Of a stretch of DNA of 7,238 nt, positions 1 through 7,109 are shown one piece after another. Under the pieces are notes generated by a model. It saw only the letters and a program-made list of their open reading frames with translations. It did not search any database and was not told the origin of the DNA. The stretch covers positions 1,928 through 9,165 of the forward strand of contig VBHV01000037.1 of NCBI GenBank assembly GCA_005881995.1. Reading direction: 5' to 3'. Both the position numbers and the translations under genes were made by a program. How positions within the stretch are numbered: the first letter of the stretch is position 1; each line of letters opens with the position of its first letter. This DNA is from Chloroflexota bacterium. Its GTDB lineage: Bacteria > Chloroflexota > Ktedonobacteria > Ktedonobacterales > Ktedonobacteraceae.

Positions 1-1112
1 AGATTCGGGTGAGGAGATGACTCGAAGTGCCCCAGGATGACTTCCGCGGCCAGCTCAGGATCGGCATAACTCAGGTAGAGTGCATCCATTGCTGCCTCGG
101 CCAGTACCGTGCGCGGAGCCTGAATCTGCATGCTATCCCACGGACGCGGGATGACGCCAGCCGGGGGGCGTATGACCATGCGCAGCGTTTCCAGGTCATA
201 CACAAAGCCACGCCGCCAATGCGCTGGCCAATCCCCGGAAAGCTGTGGCGCCTATTGCCAGAATCGTTCATCGTCGGCAGTCTGTCTCTGCTCTGCACTA
301 CTCAGGTCTCTCATCGCCTCTTCCCAGCGTTTCCGAGACGTATCTTGCGAAACACCACGCGCCAATACCGCATGCAGGGTTGTGGATGCCTGGCCGTCAA
401 GTGCGAATGAGCAGGGTAAAGCCAGGGCGCGCAGTTGCCAGCCATTCTCCTGCTGGCGCTGGGTGATCTGTGGCCGGGGTATATTCACTCCATGTGCCCA
501 CGCCGAAATATCCGCCAGTGAGATGGCAAACCCCATTTCTTCCCACGAGAGCGCCGACCCATCAGCAGCGTATGCCCCATGTGTAAAGACATCCCCCTCG
601 CTGGCAAGCCCCAGCATGCCATAGCCCCGTTCGCGGTCTTGCAGCGTGTACAGGCCATGTTCCCACAAACGGCTGGTATGTGGATTGTGCGTATGCAAGT
701 GAATCAAGTAACAGGTAATGGGCAGCGGCCTGCTCGAGGTGGTCGAGAGCGTCACTATGCAGCCCAGCGCGTGTTCATTGACCAGGAAATAACGCGCCGT
801 GAGCGTCACCCCATATTTCGGCACGAGACAGCTATATTCAAAGCGATTTTTGGTGTGCAGCTGGCTGTTGATCGTACATTTATGGCGACGAAAATCCTCC
901 GGCGTGACCAGCACAAGATGGTCGATCTGCAGTCCAATCGTGAGGTGAGCCGTATACTGAAACTGGTTATTAACATAGCTCCCCAGGTTCGGCACGTGCC
1001 AGCCCATTCCCAACGGAGCCATCGAGCGCAGCACCCCGCTGGGATTGAGCTTCCAGGAGTGATAGGGATTATCCAGGTAGCCATGTGGGGTAAAATCATC
1101 GTGGGGGATCAT
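1..1112 (-). pseudogene. GH63/MGH1-like glycoside hydrolase, 5' part, interrupted by an in-frame TAG
   Basis: Reading leftward from ATG 1112-1110, 286 codons lead to TAG at 254-252. The same frame then continues without another stop for about 83 codons to the window edge. The part before the stop looks like the N-terminal beta-rich domain of (alpha/alpha)6-barrel glycosidases. The part after it (GDWPAHWRRGFVYDLETLRM, then PWDSMQIQAPRTVLAEAAMD) looks like the start of the barrel in GH63/MGH1-like proteins. The protein therefore spans the stop, and the residue before it is Q (FWQ). A CAG-to-TAG transition would explain the lesion. I chose ATG 1112 because GGAGG (complement of 1121-1125) lies 8 nt upstream; ATGs at 1142 and 1127 lack this, and the latter overlaps the SD. 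No signal peptide is seen. Family assignment comes from remembered motif style and the substrate is unknown. It could also be an intact gene with a sequencing error at one base. Confidence 0.72.
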
Positions 1113-1120
1113 CGTACATT

Positions 1121-1125
1121 CCTCC
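1121..1125 (-). promoter_or_regulatory. Shine-Dalgarno site deciding the glycosidase-like gene start
   Basis: GGAGG on the minus strand lies 8 nt before ATG 1112-1110. It overlaps and argues against the upstream in-frame ATGs at 1127 and 1142. Confidence 0.65.
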
Positions 1126-1198
1126 ATCCTACTTATTGTCATAGCCGGAGAAGCTATTGCCGTCGCTTCTATTCTCAGGGTAGTAGTTGTCCGGTCAT

Positions 1199-1227
1199 AT
1201 TGTATGCTAATGCAGCTATGTGGTCAA
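1199..1227 (-). promoter_or_regulatory. sigma70-type promoter of the glycosidase-like gene
   Basis: On the minus strand a -35 box TTGACC (complement of 1222-1227) is followed after exactly 17 bp by a -10 box TACAAT (complement of 1199-1204). Each box differs from consensus at one position. Transcription would start near 1192, giving a leader of about 80 nt before the ATG at 1112. The strength of this promoter suggests that the interrupted gene is, or recently was, expressed. Confidence 0.6.
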
Positions 1228-1257
1228 ATGGATCAGGAGTTGGGCCTTCTCTCTGCG

Positions 1258-1263
1258 TATAAT
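1258..1263 (+). promoter_or_regulatory. possible -10 box for the plus-strand three-gene run
   Basis: A perfect TATAAT lies about 100 bp before the antiporter start, preceded by TG at 1254-1255 (one base too far for a canonical extended -10). No convincing -35 box is found 16-18 bp upstream (the region reads AGGAGT or similar), so this may be weak, activator-dependent or chance. It is the only good -10 candidate on this strand in the divergent region. Confidence 0.3.
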
Positions 1264-1362
1264 TACGGTGGACAGCAAAGTTCAAATGCGTTTTACTATG
1301 GAGGGCGGCATTACCTGCTGCTCGCGGGAAAACGGGGAGGTCATCCAGAAAAGGGAGGAAGT

Positions 1363-2641
1363 ATGTCTCGATGGTTCTACGGTCTATTGGTCTTCGCTGC
1401 GCTGGCGGTCGTGCTGGCATTCTTGCATATAGCCATACCGCCACTGCTGTTATTTGTCATCGCTGGCCTGGGGATACTGCCGCTGGCCGCTCTAATCGGG
1501 CAGTCCGTGGAGCAGGTGGCCGAACATACCGGCGAGCGCATCGGTGGGTTGCTCTTCGCGACGTTCGGCAACGCGACCGAATTAATCATCGGTTTGTTTG
1601 CCCTCAGCGAGGGGCTGGTCGATGTGGTCAGAGCTTCCATCATCGGGTCGATCCTGGGGAATGTGCTGCTGGTTCTGGGGATCGCGACCTTAGTGGGAGG
1701 CCTCAAGCATGGTCGACTGCGCTTCGAGGTGCGCCCGGCCAGCCAGTACTCCTCCCTGCTGGCGCTCTGCCTGGGTGGACTGTTTCTGCCCGCCGTCGCT
1801 GAACTCCTGGCTTCGCGTTCAGGCCAGTCACAGATCGTCGAGCGCGGCATCCGTCCGCGACCCCGAACCAGAAGCAGAGGGGGAGGGCGACGTGATCGAC
1901 CCGGTGTTGGGTGCACGATCAGAGGCCGCCATCGCACGTCTGCTCGCCTATAAAGGCCAGGTGGCTCACAGCGACAATCCTCAGAAGAGCGGGGTGTTGC
2001 GCCAGATTGACAGCACCGTCCAGACCATTGCAGCTCACGAGGCGAGCGAGAGCGGGCAGCCTTCCCTGAATGTTGAGGGTGATGGCACCCCGATGTCGGC
2101 AGTGGCAGCGAAATCGCCTTCCAGAGAAGAGGCGACGCCGCAGCAGCGAACAGCGGCGAAAGCAAAGGAAGAGCCTAAGCCGAATCTCTGGCGAGCGCTC
2201 CTCCTGCTCGTCGCTGCCACTGTGGGGGTCGGCATCGTGTCGGATATCCTGGTAGGGACGATTGAACCCGTCACTAAAGCGCTCGGTTGGAATCCAGCCT
2301 TCGTCGGTCTGGTCTTCGTCCCCCTGATCGGTGGCATCCCGGAGTACTTCAACACGATCAACATGGCGCTCGACAAACGCATGGGCATGGTGCTGGCCGC
2401 TTCCGCCGGCTCGTCGATCCAGATTGCCCTGCTCGTGGCCCCTATCCTGGTGCTGTTCAGCCTGCTGGCTCCGCACCGCCTGGACCTGATCTTTAGTGTC
2501 GTGGAGATTGGTGCGCTGGGGCTGGCGGCCTTCCTCTTCAGTGAGATCACTCGGGACGGTGAACTGGTCTGGCTGGAGGGTCTGCTGCTGGTGCTCCTCT
2601 ACGGGATGCTGGCCGGGACGGTTTTTGTGTTTGGGGCATAA
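1363..2641 (+). pseudogene. Ca2+/H+ antiporter (Cax/CaCA family), frameshifted and lacking TM6
   Basis: Cax proteins exchange cytosolic Ca2+ for H+ across the inner membrane, using two inverted half-repeats. The first half is in one frame from ATG 1363 (GGGAGG at 1353-1358). It has five membrane segments at about residues 5-23, 27-46, 61-82, 90-113 and 129-149, with the alpha-repeat motif GNATEL (E73). After about residue 160 (QIVER) the frame degenerates into Arg-rich sequence and stops at 1953. The second half is in the +1 frame. It starts with an acidic loop (DPEPEAEGEGD), then a long hydrophilic linker, then five membrane segments from about 2186 to the TAA at 2639, with second repeat GGIPEYFN (Glu codon 2342-2344). 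TM6, which should lie between QIVER and the acidic loop, is absent from every frame. This points to a deletion of length 3n+2, not a single-base slip. Each half could still be translated separately (see the start candidate at 1892). Family assignment is strong; functionality is doubtful. Confidence 0.8.
1881..1894 (+). promoter_or_regulatory. internal SD plus GTG that could start the C-terminal antiporter half
   Basis: GGGAGG at 1881-1886 is followed after 5 nt by GTG at 1892-1894, in frame with the C-terminal half of the broken antiporter. Initiation here would give a 249-residue protein made of the hydrophilic linker plus five membrane segments. Its start lies inside the reading frame of the N-terminal half, which stops at 1953, so ribosomes finishing the first half would pass it. 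The purine-rich run also encodes the acidic loop, so it may be an SD by chance. Confidence 0.25.
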
Positions 2642-2660
2642 ACGAACAGGAAAGGCCGCT

Positions 2661-4670
2661 ATGTTGCAAAATGAAATACCCCAACCAAAAGAGGGATCGC
2701 TGACACCACCAGGTGAGCCACCTCCAGCTACGAGTAGTGATCACCCGGCCGTGCGAACACGCGCCATTCCAATCGAACGCCCCCCGTTCCGTCGATTGCG
2801 CGCGTATGCCTTTGATCCCAGCCTCTCCTCGCAGTTAGAAAACGCGCTGGTGAACATGGTAACCATGAAGGTACCCTGGGAGTTCGACCGCGAGACGGGG
2901 AAGGACACTTTACAGCCTGGTCCGGTCGGCGAATACCTCGAAGTGGTTGACTTTGACCCGGCCAGCGACTGCTTCTACGCGCCGGTTGATCTCAACCAGC
3001 CCTACCTGCTTGCCCAGGACGGGCTGGTGCCGTCGGAGGGCAACCCGCAGTTTCACCAGCAGATGGTCTACGCCATAGCCATGACGACCATTCGCAACTT
3101 CGAGCGAGCGCTGGGCCGCACTGCTTTCTGGGCACCACACATCATTGCTGAGGGAACCGAAGGGCAGGCAGCAGCGATGTTCACCGAAGCCTACGTGCAG
3201 CGCCTGCGCATCTATCCCCATGCGCTGCGCGAGGCCAACGCCTATTACAGCCCGCAGAAAAAAGCGCTGCTCTTTGGCTACTTTCCCGCGTCCTCAACCG
3301 ATGCGCGCTACCACCTGCCCGGCGGCACGGTCTTCACCTGCCTCTCGCACGATGTCGTTGCGCATGAAACAACGCATGCCTTGCTCGATGGCCTGCACCG
3401 CCGCTTCGAAGAGGCCAGCAACCCTGATGTACTCGCTTTTCACGAAGCCTTCTCCGATATCGTCGCGCTCTTTCAACATTTTTCCTTCCCCGATGTTCTA
3501 CGCCAGCAGATCGCCAGGACGCGCGGCGACCTGGCCAGCGAAAACCTGCTCGCGCAGCTCGCCCAGGAGTTTGGGCAGGCTACCGGGTCCCATGCTGCGC
3601 TGCGCGACGCGCTCGGAGCGTTCGACGCAAACGGCATGTGGCAGCGCAAAGAACCAGACCCGATGGAAATCGACGGCACCTTCGAGCCGCACGCTCGCGG
3701 TTCCCTGCTCGTAGCAGCCGTCTTCGATGCCTTCGTGTCGATCTACAAGTCGCGCATCGCCGATCTCCTGCGCATAGCAACGAACGGGACCGGGGTACTG
3801 CCCGCGGGACAATTGCATCCCGACCTCGTCAACAGGCTGGCGAGCGAGGCCGCCAAATCCGCCCAGCACATCCTCAACATGTGCATTCGTGCCCTGGACT
3901 ACTGTCCACCCGTCGACCTGACCTTCGGTGACTACCTGCGAGCGCTGATTACCGCGGACTACGACCTCGTGCGCGATGACGACCTGGGCTACCGGCTCGC
4001 CGTCGTCGAAGCGTTCCGCCAGCATGGCATTTATCCACTCGATGTGCGCAGCCTGTCGATAGACAACTTACGCTGGCAGGAGCCAACCGACCCGAATTTC
4101 CATCCCCGCGTCCTGCCCATGCTTCAAAAACTGCGCAATATGTTACACGAGTGGAACCTCTCCGGCAGGCGCGAGGAAGTGTACGAACTATTCCGTCAGG
4201 CACGGGCCGAACTGCACGAGTGGCTCAAGGGTACGGCTCGAGATCTCCAGGATGTGCTCGGACTGGATCTGAGGCAACCCGATGCGAAGTTCGAAGTCCA
4301 CTCGCTGCGGCCGGCACGCCGTGTGGGTCCAGACGGCGAGCTGCTGGTAGACCTGGTGATTGAAATGACGCAGCGGAAAGCGGGATATTTTGACCTGGAC
4401 ATCCAGGATCAGGTCGAGAGTGGGTCGCTGAACCCGGCTCCACAGGCCGACTTCATCTTTCGGGGTGGATGCAGCCTGCTGTTCGATCCCCTGAACTCAA
4501 AGGTACGCTATTGTATCGTCAAGAACATCCTCAGCGCGAATCGGTTGGCACGACAACGTCAGTTCCTGACAGCTGGCACTGAGCCATCGCTGCGCGCCAT
4601 GTATTTCGGGAGTGCAATCCAGAGTGGGTTGAAAGAGCCGTTCGCTTTTCTGCATCGCGCGATAGAGTAG
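2661..4670 (+). CDS. cytosolic gluzincin (thermolysin/M4-like) zinc metallopeptidase, 669 aa
   Basis: Predicted zinc-dependent endopeptidase. The zinc motif HETTH gives H235 and H239 as ligands and E236 as catalytic base. HEAFSD follows, with E262 as third ligand and D266 matching the conserved Asp of thermolysin's NEAISD. H344 in EPHARG sits where the transition-state His of M4 enzymes would be. The stretch from about residue 134 (QMVYAIAMTTI) resembles the start of the M4 N-terminal catalytic lobe. Unlike secreted thermolysins there is no signal peptide, propeptide or membrane segment, so a cytoplasmic enzyme is inferred. Residues about 400-540 look helical. The C-terminal ~110 residues form a beta-rich domain with FRGGC (600-604) and KVRYCIVK (from 614), which I cannot assign. 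I preferred ATG 2661 (AGGAAAGG 5 nt upstream, 19 bp after the antiporter stop) to an in-frame ATG at 2496 inside the antiporter gene. It ends TAG and is followed 11 bp later by the MBL gene, implying a joint function. Substrate unknown. Confidence 0.8.
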   Translation: MLQNEIPQPKEGSLTPPGEPPPATSSDHPAVRTRAIPIERPPFRRLRAYAFDPSLSSQLENALVNMVTMKVPWEFDRETGKDTLQPGPVGEYLEVVDFDPASDCFYAPVDLNQPYLLAQDGLVPSEGNPQFHQQMVYAIAMTTIRNFERALGRTAFWAPHIIAEGTEGQAAAMFTEAYVQRLRIYPHALREANAYYSPQKKALLFGYFPASSTDARYHLPGGTVFTCLSHDVVAHETTHALLDGLHRRFEEASNPDVLAFHEAFSDIVALFQHFSFPDVLRQQIARTRGDLASENLLAQLAQEFGQATGSHAALRDALGAFDANGMWQRKEPDPMEIDGTFEPHARGSLLVAAVFDAFVSIYKSRIADLLRIATNGTGVLPAGQLHPDLVNRLASEAAKSAQHILNMCIRALDYCPPVDLTFGDYLRALITADYDLVRDDDLGYRLAVVEAFRQHGIYPLDVRSLSIDNLRWQEPTDPNFHPRVLPMLQKLRNMLHEWNLSGRREEVYELFRQARAELHEWLKGTARDLQDVLGLDLRQPDAKFEVHSLRPARRVGPDGELLVDLVIEMTQRKAGYFDLDIQDQVESGSLNPAPQADFIFRGGCSLLFDPLNSKVRYCIVKNILSANRLARQRQFLTAGTEPSLRAMYFGSAIQSGLKEPFAFLHRAIE

Positions 4671-4681
4671 GAGAACCTGGC

Positions 4682-6217
4682 ATGACCACACTATCCCCTC
4701 CCGCATCCGGGGTTACCATCCGTATGTACCGGCAAGGACTGGGCGACTGTTTCCTGCTGGCGTTTCCCACGAGACAGGCCGGACAGGCCTTTTATATGCT
4801 AATTGATTGTGGGGTTATTTTCGGCACGCAGAACCCGTCACAGGTCATGCAGGCAGTCGCCACAGACATCGAGGCGGCGACCGGCGGGGATATTCACTTG
4901 TTGGTAGCCACCCATGAGCACTGGGACCACCTGTCTGGCTTCATTCAGGCTGGCGAGATCTTCCAGCGCATGCGGATTCACAACCTCTGGCTGGCCTGGA
5001 CGGAAGACCCCTCCGACAAGCTGGCGCAGCAACTGCGAACAGAATTCCAACGGGACCACCAGGCCCTGCATCTGGCAGTGAACCGCGCCTGCGATGCCGA
5101 ATCCGTGGAATCTATCACCAACCTGCTGCACTTCTTTGGCGATCCTTCCGCCGCACCTGGCAACGCCCTGGACAGCTCCAATACAGCCACTACGGGGGCA
5201 GCACTCAATGCGATCCGCGCTTTCGTGAGCAAGATGGATGCTGCGCCGCAGTACCGCCGTCCCGGTGAGGAACCCCTGTCTCTGCCGCGAGCCAGCGGGC
5301 TACCGGAGGTTTCAGGTGTACGAATCTATGTGCTCGGCCCGCCCCAGGACGAGAAGGTCCTTAAAGACATCAACCCTACCGTGAAAGGACGAGAAGTCTA
5401 TACAAAAGGCTCTGCGCTGACCGCTCGAACGGCTTTTTACATGGCGGTGCAAGACCAGGCGCAAGTATCTCCCGCAGATCAAGAACTGCGCGAACTCAGC
5501 TTTCCCTTCGATCAGGTGCTGCGTATTCCACGCATAGAGGCAAAGCAGTACGAGTTCTTCCGCCTCCATTACGGCTTCGACGAGTCGACACCAGGGGAAA
5601 AGGCAGCGCAGGATGGACAACAGAACGCGAGACGGGATGACCAGGCATGGCGGCGTATCGATGACGACTGGTTAGGCGCAGCTGGAGACCTCGCGCTCCA
5701 ACTCGACAGCTATACTAACAACACCAGCCTGGCGCTCGCTATTGAACTTGTCAACACGAAAAAGGTGCTGCTGTTTGTCGCAGACGCCCAGATAGGCAAT
5801 TGGCTTTCCTGGGACAATCTCTCGTGGTCGGTTCCTGACCCTATCGGAGCCATGCAAACCATCCGCATTGGAGACCTGTTAGCGCGCACGGTGCTGTACA
5901 AGGTGGGCCATCATGGTAGTTTCAACGCAACCGTGCGTGGCCTGAGCGCTGTCCCGAAGGGCCTGGAACTGATGACCAGCCCGGACCTGGTTGCCATGAT
6001 TCCTGTCAATCGCGAGATGGCATTGAAGAAGCGGTGGGACATGCCGTTCGATCCCCTCTTGCAGCGCCTTGAGGAAAAGACAAGTCACCGGGTTATGCGG
6101 GTTGACGACGCCTACCCAAAGCAGCAGCCGGTCGGCATGAGCAACGCCGCCTGGCAATCTTTCAAGGCCAACTTCGAGGAAACCCAACTTTACATGCAGT
6201 ACACCGTGACCGATTGA
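4682..6217 (+). CDS. ComEC-like metallo-beta-lactamase-fold hydrolase, 511 aa
   Basis: Predicted metal-dependent hydrolase of the MBL superfamily; the ComEC-like branch often acts on nucleic acids or phosphoesters. The order of motifs is: GLGDCFLLAF (about 19-28) and YMLIDCG (38-44) as first strands; THEHWDH with H78, H80, D82 and H83 as metal ligands; YVLGPP (about 216-221); NNTSLAL (N346-N347); VADA with bridging D368; and VGHHGS with H410-H411. This order is typical of the extracellular MBL domain of ComEC. However, no membrane segments or signal peptide are seen, so the protein is a soluble stand-alone form. It is longer than a typical MBL core because of mainly helical sequence between H83 and about 210 and polar sequence at about 230-340. 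ATG 4682 has AGGAG 8 nt upstream; that SD overlaps the TAG of the peptidase gene, so the two are very likely cotranscribed and translationally coupled. Fold confidence is high; reaction and substrate are unknown. Confidence 0.85.
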   Translation: MTTLSPPASGVTIRMYRQGLGDCFLLAFPTRQAGQAFYMLIDCGVIFGTQNPSQVMQAVATDIEAATGGDIHLLVATHEHWDHLSGFIQAGEIFQRMRIHNLWLAWTEDPSDKLAQQLRTEFQRDHQALHLAVNRACDAESVESITNLLHFFGDPSAAPGNALDSSNTATTGAALNAIRAFVSKMDAAPQYRRPGEEPLSLPRASGLPEVSGVRIYVLGPPQDEKVLKDINPTVKGREVYTKGSALTARTAFYMAVQDQAQVSPADQELRELSFPFDQVLRIPRIEAKQYEFFRLHYGFDESTPGEKAAQDGQQNARRDDQAWRRIDDDWLGAAGDLALQLDSYTNNTSLALAIELVNTKKVLLFVADAQIGNWLSWDNLSWSVPDPIGAMQTIRIGDLLARTVLYKVGHHGSFNATVRGLSAVPKGLELMTSPDLVAMIPVNREMALKKRWDMPFDPLLQRLEEKTSHRVMRVDDAYPKQQPVGMSNAAWQSFKANFEETQLYMQYTVTD

Positions 6218-6266
6218 AAGGCGACGGAGAGCAGGTCATGACTCTTTCTAGATTGTAGCATGTGTT

Positions 6267-7007
6267 CTAGAGAACAAGCTTCTTACCTGAGCGTCGACTA
6301 TCGCGCAAGCGCAAGAGCATATCCGCGGCAATAACGATCCCAAAGGCCACTGCTGGAAGAACAACGCGTGTCCATGGAAAATGTTCGAGTACCGGCCCCA
6401 GGCGAATATCCTCGAGGATCATGTTCGCCGCCGTCCACGCCAGCACAAGCGCGGCAACATCCAGCAGCCAGGGGAGGCGGCCAATCAGTTCAGCCACGAG
6501 TGCACTTCCGAGCAACAGCAGTACAATGCTCAGGAGCAGACCCGCCGCCAGGAGCGGGAGATTGCCCTGCGCCAGCGCGCCGATAGCCAGCACATTATCC
6601 AGGCTCATCGTCACATCTGCCACCAGGATGGTCAGCATAGCCGCCCAAAAACTCTTCGTAACCGGTGCATCCGTCGCCAGGCCAAACTTACCCTCTTGCG
6701 CCGAGCTTGCGCGTTCAACAGACTTCGTGTGCTTCGCATCGCTTCGATCCACCAGGAGCCGTATGGCGATAATTAGTAGGAGGAGTCCTCCTATCGCCTG
6801 AAGCAGTGGCAGCCGCAACAGTAACGTCGCAATGACAGCGAAGGCTATGCGCAGGACAATAGCCCCACTACCGCCCAGGGCAAAGGCGTACCAGCGCTGC
6901 CGCCTCGGTAATCCAGCCGCAGCCGCTCCGATGACCAGAGCGTTATCGCCACTCAGTACCAGATCTATCAGGATAATGCTGCCCACCGCACCTAAAAATT
7001 CAAGCAC
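6267..7007 (-). CDS. TerC/YjbE-family integral membrane protein, probable metal-ion exporter
   Basis: TerC-family proteins are polytopic inner-membrane proteins; several members export Mn2+ or take part in metal loading and tellurite resistance. This 246-residue copy shows the two halves of the fold with the conserved acidic motifs SGDNALVIG (D21, N22) and DVTMSLDNVLAIG (D131, D137, N138). The halves are joined by a hydrophilic loop at about 87-117, and six to seven hydrophobic segments are visible. Length suits the family. I chose GTG 7007-7005 because AAGGAG (complement of 7015-7020) lies 7 nt upstream and the homology begins there (LEFLGAVG). An in-frame ATG at 7106 would add 33 hydrophilic residues encoded by the leader hairpin region. 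The gene is convergent with the MBL gene, 49 bp between stops. D/N motifs make the family assignment firm; the transported ion (Mn2+, Ca2+ or other) is inferred only. Confidence 0.87.
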   Translation of the reverse strand: MLEFLGAVGSIILIDLVLSGDNALVIGAAAAGLPRRQRWYAFALGGSGAIVLRIAFAVIATLLLRLPLLQAIGGLLLLIIAIRLLVDRSDAKHTKSVERASSAQEGKFGLATDAPVTKSFWAAMLTILVADVTMSLDNVLAIGALAQGNLPLLAAGLLLSIVLLLLGSALVAELIGRLPWLLDVAALVLAWTAANMILEDIRLGPVLEHFPWTRVVLPAVAFGIVIAADMLLRLRDSRRSGKKLVL

Positions 7008-7026
7008 TTCTTTGCTCCTTCTTTCA

Positions 7027-7054
7027 TCTCCATAACATGGTAAACAGATGGAGA
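7027..7054 (-). promoter_or_regulatory. alternative stem competing with the leader hairpin next to the terC SD
   Basis: In the minus-strand transcript the 3' arm of the leader hairpin (TCTCCAT) can also pair with a second copy of ATGGAGA (complement of 7027-7033). This gives a 7-bp stem with a 14-nt loop that ends 6 nt before the terC SD. The two pairings exclude each other, the layout of a leader switch. Whether either forms in vivo is unknown. Confidence 0.22.
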
Positions 7055-7092
7055 GTGGGGGAGTTGAGGAATTTTGCCGTTTTCTCCATCTG
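7045..7092 (-). promoter_or_regulatory. leader hairpin upstream of terC
   Basis: CAGATGGAGA (7045-7054, plus strand) and its exact complement TCTCCATCTG (7083-7092) form a 10-bp perfect stem with a 28-nt loop, extendable by one G-U pair. It lies 38-85 nt before the GTG of terC and would sit near the 5' end of the mRNA if transcription starts near 7095. No U-run follows on either strand, so it is not an intrinsic terminator. It lacks the conserved core of the yybP-ykoY Mn2+ riboswitch that precedes many terC genes. Confidence 0.45.
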
Positions 7093-7101
7093 CCTGCTGT
7101 A

Positions 7102-7107
7102 AGCATA
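7102..7107 (-). promoter_or_regulatory. weak -10 candidate for terC
   Basis: TATGCT on the minus strand matches four of six -10 positions and directly follows the repeat array at 7110-7156. There is no recognisable -35 box; the last repeat units cover that position. That arrangement is known for promoters activated by PhoB/OmpR-type regulators, but the match is weak. Confidence 0.2.
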
Positions 7108-7109
7108 TG

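Noticed and set aside
579..1262. 227-codon open frame on the plus strand
   Set aside because: It is antisense to the glycosidase-like gene over most of its length, has no SD, and its sequence has no protein-family character.
1850..1900. Programmed ribosomal frameshift in the antiporter at the G-rich run
   Set aside because: A shift in frame would not supply the missing TM6, and the sequence between the halves is too short in every frame.
2496..2660. Upstream ATG that would lengthen the peptidase by 55 residues
   Set aside because: The extension lies inside the antiporter C-terminal coding region, is Trp/Arg-rich and looks like a shadow; ATG 2661 has a good SD.
3145..3714. 189-codon open frame overlapping the peptidase in another frame
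   Set aside because: Low-complexity Arg/Ser/Pro-rich shadow of the GC-rich peptidase codons, lying over its catalytic region.
6218..6266. Terminator between the convergent MBL and TerC genes
   Set aside because: Two TCTAGA copies and GTTCT/AGAAC arms can pair only weakly (6 bp with a mismatch, or a 2-nt loop), and there is no U-run on either strand.
7008..7106. ATG at 7106 as the TerC start
   Set aside because: It would add 33 non-conserved hydrophilic residues encoded by the leader hairpin, without an SD; the GTG at 7007 has AAGGAG 7 nt upstream and coincides with the start of homology.
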